From Pseudoalteromonas lipolytica (GTDB taxonomy: Bacteria; Pseudomonadota; Gammaproteobacteria; Enterobacterales; Alteromonadaceae), in contig NZ_LJTC01000015.1 of assembly GCF_001306915.1 (NCBI RefSeq), positions 627 through 64,626 on the forward strand: 64,000 nt of DNA, in the 5' to 3' direction. The notes beneath the pieces are model-generated. The model was not told the origin of the DNA. It saw nothing but the letters and a program-made list of their open reading frames with translations, and ran no database searches. The translations under genes were made by a program, and so were the position numbers. Shown here in pieces: positions 63,882 through 64,000 of this stretch. The first letter of the stretch is position 1. The number at the start of each line of letters is the position of its first letter.

Positions 63882-64000
63882 CTAATCAGCTTGTTGCACT
63901 GCTTTGGGGAGAACAGCATTTAAGATAATCCCCAAAATTGCGCATAAGCTCACACCTTGCAAACTAAACTCATCACCACCTATATGCATGCCACCAATAC
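63882..64000 (-). CDS. NCS2 uracil/xanthine permease family, C-terminal end only
   Basis: The last 38 codons of a gene entering from the window edge: GGMHIGGDEFSLQGVSLCAI, then LGIILNAVLPKAVQQAD and stop. The G-x-x-L-xG-hydrophobic-LP pattern is the final transmembrane helix and tail of UraA-like nucleobase permeases. The rest lies outside the window, so substrate cannot be judged. Confidence 0.65.
   Translation of the reverse strand, partial: IGGMHIGGDEFSLQGVSLCAILGIILNAVLPKAVQQAD

Overview
The window looks like chromosomal DNA of a marine gammaproteobacterium of the Alteromonadales, most likely Pseudoalteromonas or a close relative. This is inferred from the moderately AT-rich sequence, the family mix (arginine succinyltransferase genes, an aryl-polyene-type cluster with an aromatic ammonia-lyase, a solitary autotransporter barrel, a CBM9/DUF5916 protein, an Sbal_3080-type lipoprotein) and the gene style. 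I see no rRNA, tRNA, insertion sequence, prophage or CRISPR array. Genes are densely packed and no stretch above about 300 bases lacks a feature.

Layout. 1-2.8 kb: the 3' part of a membrane GGDEF-EAL c-di-GMP enzyme and a predicted beta-propeller protein. 2.8-8.9 kb: a divergent Lrp/AsnC regulator and an arginine/ornithine catabolic operon (astC, astA, astD, a DUF1338 2-oxoadipate-dioxygenase-like gene, a periplasmic binding protein), with hairpins in two of its gaps. 9.0-10.4 kb: a fold-III ornithine-type decarboxylase behind a structured leader with a possible 16-codon ORF. 10.5-15.2 kb: a QEGLA-motif putative metallopeptidase, a double thioredoxin-fold protein, two small conserved-looking proteins and an AbgT transporter. 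15.2-24.5 kb: one 9.3 kb gene for a 3096-residue secreted protein whose predicted mature N-terminus is a clear ubiquitin-like domain, followed by two seven-repeat propellers, many cadherin/Ig-like repeats and a GlyGly-CTERM-like tail. 24.6-33.2 kb: outer-membrane barrels, a frameshifted lipoprotein amidohydrolase, a small HCX5R phosphatase, a lipoprotein, the CBM9/DUF5916 protein and an RhlE-like helicase.

33.3-50.6 kb: one long minus-strand operon, a complete aryl-polyene/flexirubin-type lipid pathway: ammonia-lyase (tyrosine type by motif), acyl-ACP ligase, two ACPs, two ketosynthases plus a chain-length-factor-like protein, ketoreductase, two dehydratases, thioesterase, two acyltransferases, glycosyltransferase, LolA-like carrier, MMPL exporter, DUF3261 lipoprotein and flavoprotein. 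Most genes overlap or abut, suggesting translational coupling. Two envelope genes (MipA/OmpV and a small secreted protein) end the operon. Upstream lie a dapA-type gene and a divergent DUF6058-like gene sharing a promoter region with a 9+9 inverted repeat.

52.6-64 kb: a large secreted subtilase, a small unknown, zinc-free ribosomal protein paralogues L31B and L36B with a weak Zur-like site, a cytochrome b562-like protein, an orphan sugar-binding-type protein, and a three-gene glucosylglycerate module: a glycerate-kinase/HAD-phosphatase fusion, a GT81-type synthase and a GH13_18-type phosphorylase. Together these could make, break down and recycle the compatible solute glucosylglycerate. The window ends in the 3' end of an NCS2 nucleobase permease.
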